Positions 5,551 to 6,916 of a stretch of 6,916 nt of DNA are shown in pieces. The translations under genes were made by a program, and so were the position numbers. Position 1 is the first letter of the stretch. Each line of letters starts with the position of its first letter. This DNA comes from Myxococcaceae bacterium. GTDB taxonomy: Bacteria > Myxococcota > Myxococcia > Myxococcales > Myxococcaceae. A model generated the notes under the pieces. That model saw nothing but the letters and a program-made list of their open reading frames with translations. It did no database searches and was not told the DNA's origin. The DNA lies in assembly GCA_018262385.1 (NCBI GenBank), contig JAGSPQ010000186.1, positions 1 to 6,916 of the forward strand. The letters run 5' to 3'.

Positions 5551-6599
5551 GGCAGGTCCCGCCCTTCGCCAAAGCCGAGCACGACGAACCCCGAGCCGGG
5601 CCTGGCTTCCATCGCCTTCTTCAGGTCTTCGATCGGCTGAGTCTCGCCTTCGTCCGACAGCTCGAAGGTGCCGTAGTGCATCGGCACGGCGGTCTTCGCC
5701 CGCAGCTCGAGCGCCGCCTGCACTGCTTCATTCGGATCGACGTGGACCGGGCCCATGAACCACTCCGGCTTGTACGCCCCGACCGGCAAGACCGCGAGCC
5801 GGAACGGACCCCAGGTGGCTGCGACCTCCTTGAAGTGCGGGCCGTAGCCGGTGTCCCCGGCGAAGTACGCCTTGCCGGCGTGGGGCCCTTCGAGCACCCA
5901 GGCGGTCCACAGCGTGCCGTCGGTGTCGAACAGCCCCCGGTTCGAGAAGTGCTGGTTGCGCACGCTGCGAACGGTGAGCGCCCCCAGGTTGAGCGACTGG
6001 CCCCAGTCGAGCTCGTGCACCTGCTGCAGGCCGTGGCTCTCGAGGAAGGCGCGGACCCCGAGGCCGCAGAAGATCTGCAGGTGCGGGAAGGCCGCTTGCA
6101 GCCGCTTTAGCGTCGCCAGGTCGAGGTGGTCGTAGTGGTTGTGGCTGAGCACCACCGCGTGAATCGGCGGCAGCTCTTCGAACTTGATCCCCGGCGGGCG
6201 GACCCGGTGCGGCCCGAGGAAGCTGAACGGGCTCGCGCGATCCGCGTAGATCGGATCGGTGAGGACGTTGAACCCGTCGAGCTGAATCAGGGTGGTGGCG
6301 TGGTTGACGAAGGTGACCCGCATCTGGCCTTCGCCGACGTGGTGGGGCGGGGGCGCCCCGGCCGGCTCTTCGCGGTACGGGCTCCAGACGCCGCGCTCCC
6401 GGGTCAGCTGCCACTTCAAGAAGGCTCTCAGCCCGGCCCCCCGCTCTGGAGCGTCGGGCGTCTTGAAGCGCTTGCCGTCGAAGTGGTCGGTCGGCGGGCC
6501 CTTCCAGGTGGGGGCCGAGAGCGCGCAGCCGCCGATCGCCACCCCGGCGATCAGCACCGCGATCACCGAGGCCCCCGCGAGGAAGATTCGTCTGCGCAC
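5547..6599 (-). CDS. NAPE-PLD-like metallo-beta-lactamase-fold hydrolase, predicted lipoprotein
   Basis: This metal-dependent hydrolase is close in pattern to N-acyl-phosphatidylethanolamine phospholipase D and bacterial RomA-like proteins. From the GTG at 6599 it has 350 residues. It starts with basic MRRR, a hydrophobic core, and a lipobox IGGC with Cys25, so it should be lipid-anchored outside the cytoplasm. The fold begins at about 94 (MRVTFVNHATTLIQLDG). The metal motif HNHYDH is at 153-158. Further metal-ligand candidates are His217 (NQHF), Asp249 (AGDTGY) and His308 (MHYGTF). The stretch LPVGAYKPEWFMGPVHVDP (271-289) is very characteristic of NAPE-PLD relatives. A phosphodiester lipid substrate is inferred from family, not shown. 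The frame also extends to a TTG at 6635 (362 aa), with a GGCGGA-like element upstream. I prefer 6599 because it puts the arginines directly before the hydrophobic core. The stop overlaps the lipoprotein gene start by 4 nt, so the two are translationally coupled. Confidence 0.92.
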   Translation of the reverse strand: MRRRIFLAGASVIAVLIAGVAIGGCALSAPTWKGPPTDHFDGKRFKTPDAPERGAGLRAFLKWQLTRERGVWSPYREEPAGAPPPHHVGEGQMRVTFVNHATTLIQLDGFNVLTDPIYADRASPFSFLGPHRVRPPGIKFEELPPIHAVVLSHNHYDHLDLATLKRLQAAFPHLQIFCGLGVRAFLESHGLQQVHELDWGQSLNLGALTVRSVRNQHFSNRGLFDTDGTLWTAWVLEGPHAGKAYFAGDTGYGPHFKEVAATWGPFRLAVLPVGAYKPEWFMGPVHVDPNEAVQAALELRAKTAVPMHYGTFELSDEGETQPIEDLKKAMEARPGSGFVVLGFGEGRDLP

Positions 6600-6682
6600 G
6601 GGCCAACTTATCGATGCGAAAACCAGGGGGCGCAATCGTTTTATCCGCCCGTGCGTACCTGCGGCGTTCAGGGGGTTGCACC
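6600..6682. promoter_or_regulatory. Divergent intergenic region with presumed back-to-back promoters
   Basis: The hydrolase operon (-) and the membrane/coiled-coil gene (+) start on either side of these 83 nt, or 47 nt if the hydrolase begins at the TTG at 6635. Any dedicated promoters for both directions must lie here or just inside the genes. The region is less GC-rich at 6600-6655 (ACTTATCGAT, GTTTTATCC). No consensus -35/-10 pair is clear in either direction, so this assignment rests on gene layout only. GGGGG at 6671-6675, 7 nt before the ATG at 6683, is a plausible Shine-Dalgarno sequence for the + strand gene. Confidence 0.4.
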
Positions 6683-6916
6683 ATGGAATTCAGGCCGGTC
6701 GACTTGTCGGAATTGATTGGAATCGTGATGGGGATCTCGATCGTCCTCATCCCGGTGATGGCGTTCGCTGCCCGGTACGCGCTCAAGCCGCTGGTCGAGG
6801 CGCTGGGGAAGGTGTGGGCGGCGAAGGAGGGCTCCGATCGGGTCGCCCTGCTCGAGCGGAAGCTCGCCCTGCTCGAGCGGCAGGTGGAGGCGAACCACGA
6901 GCTCGCCGGGCTCGGC
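6683..6916 (+). CDS. Single-pass membrane protein with coiled coil, 3' truncated by window edge
   Basis: The ATG at 6683 opens a frame that runs to the window end (78 codons, no stop), preceded by GGGGG at 7-nt spacing. I do not recognise a named family. Residues 1-9 (MEFRPVDLS) are followed by a hydrophobic segment at about 11-30 (LIGIVMGISIVLIPVMAFAA), a likely transmembrane helix. A basic, mostly helical stretch comes next (RYALKPLVEALGKVW). From about 54 a regular heptad pattern appears (VALLERK, LALLERQ, VEANHEL), typical of a parallel coiled coil. The overall layout resembles small membrane-anchored coiled-coil proteins found near phage-shock-type or signalling genes, but that is only a resemblance. 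The end and any following domain are outside the window. Confidence 0.75.
   Translation, partial: MEFRPVDLSELIGIVMGISIVLIPVMAFAARYALKPLVEALGKVWAAKEGSDRVALLERKLALLERQVEANHELAGLG
6843..6880 (+). repeat. 21-nt-period tandem repeat encoding coiled-coil heptads
   Basis: The 17-nt sequence TCGCCCTGCTCGAGCGG occurs at 6843-6859 and again exactly at 6864-6880. The 21-nt period equals seven codons, so each copy adds one heptad (ALLER plus two residues) to the coiled coil of the truncated membrane protein. The near-identical codons suggest a recent duplication of one heptad. Confidence 0.85.

Noticed and set aside
2588..5572. A 994-codon open frame on the - strand spanning the regulator and the lipoprotein gene
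   Set aside because: Its translation is dominated by Arg/Gly/Ala runs with no domain. It is the alternate frame of a GC-rich real gene that has a clear signal peptide and motifs.
3235..5640. An 801-codon open frame on the + strand antisense to the lipoprotein gene
   Set aside because: Ala/Arg/Val-rich low complexity without motifs or a ribosome binding site. It mirrors the strong codon bias of the - strand gene.
6601..6635. Possible - strand promoter TTGCGC (6635-6630), 17 nt, GATAAG (6612-6607)
   Set aside because: Only 3/6 and 4/6 matches to consensus, and it would give an essentially leaderless transcript at the GTG. Too weak to annotate.

Overview
This GC-rich window carries seven protein genes and almost no non-coding DNA. 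It most likely comes from a member of the Myxococcota or a close deltaproteobacterial relative, possibly an environmental or metagenomic genome. The best clue is the large secreted protein in the middle. It joins MopE-type metal-binding (DxDGDG...DDCDDxDP) motifs, Cys-rich repeats and a long Gly-rich tail, a style typical of myxobacterial surface proteins. The placement is an inference from protein style; I see no rRNA or other taxonomic marker.

Left block, + strand (1-2417): the 3' part of aspS (aspartyl-tRNA synthetase, N-terminus outside the window), a small secreted or anchored DUF4177-like protein, and a TIGR01777/YfcH-type NAD(P)-binding epimerase. Gaps are 33 nt and then 1 nt, so the last two genes are almost certainly co-transcribed and probably share the aspS transcript.

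Middle (2418-3220, + strand): a 149-nt intergenic stretch, the longest gene-free piece in the window, precedes an orphan regulator. It has a BldC/MerR-like DNA-binding domain at the N-terminus and a CheY-like receiver at the C-terminus. No histidine kinase is nearby. Its TAG stop lies inside a CTAG palindrome that is also the stop of the convergent gene.

Right block, - strand (6599 down to 3217): a two-gene operon coupled by a 4-nt GTGA overlap. The first gene encodes a lipoprotein-type metallo-beta-lactamase-fold hydrolase of the NAPE-PLD-like family. The second encodes the 777-aa Cys-rich/Gly-rich putative lipoprotein. Both products look exported, so the operon probably acts in the cell envelope.

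Right edge (+ strand, from 6683): the start of a divergent gene for a single-pass membrane protein followed by a heptad coiled coil, cut off by the window end.

I see no tRNA, rRNA, CRISPR array, insertion sequence, integrase or phage gene. The most noteworthy items are the inverted HTH-receiver architecture, the coupled lipid-hydrolase-like and Cys-rich surface protein pair, and the shared CTAG stop. None of these proves an undescribed system.
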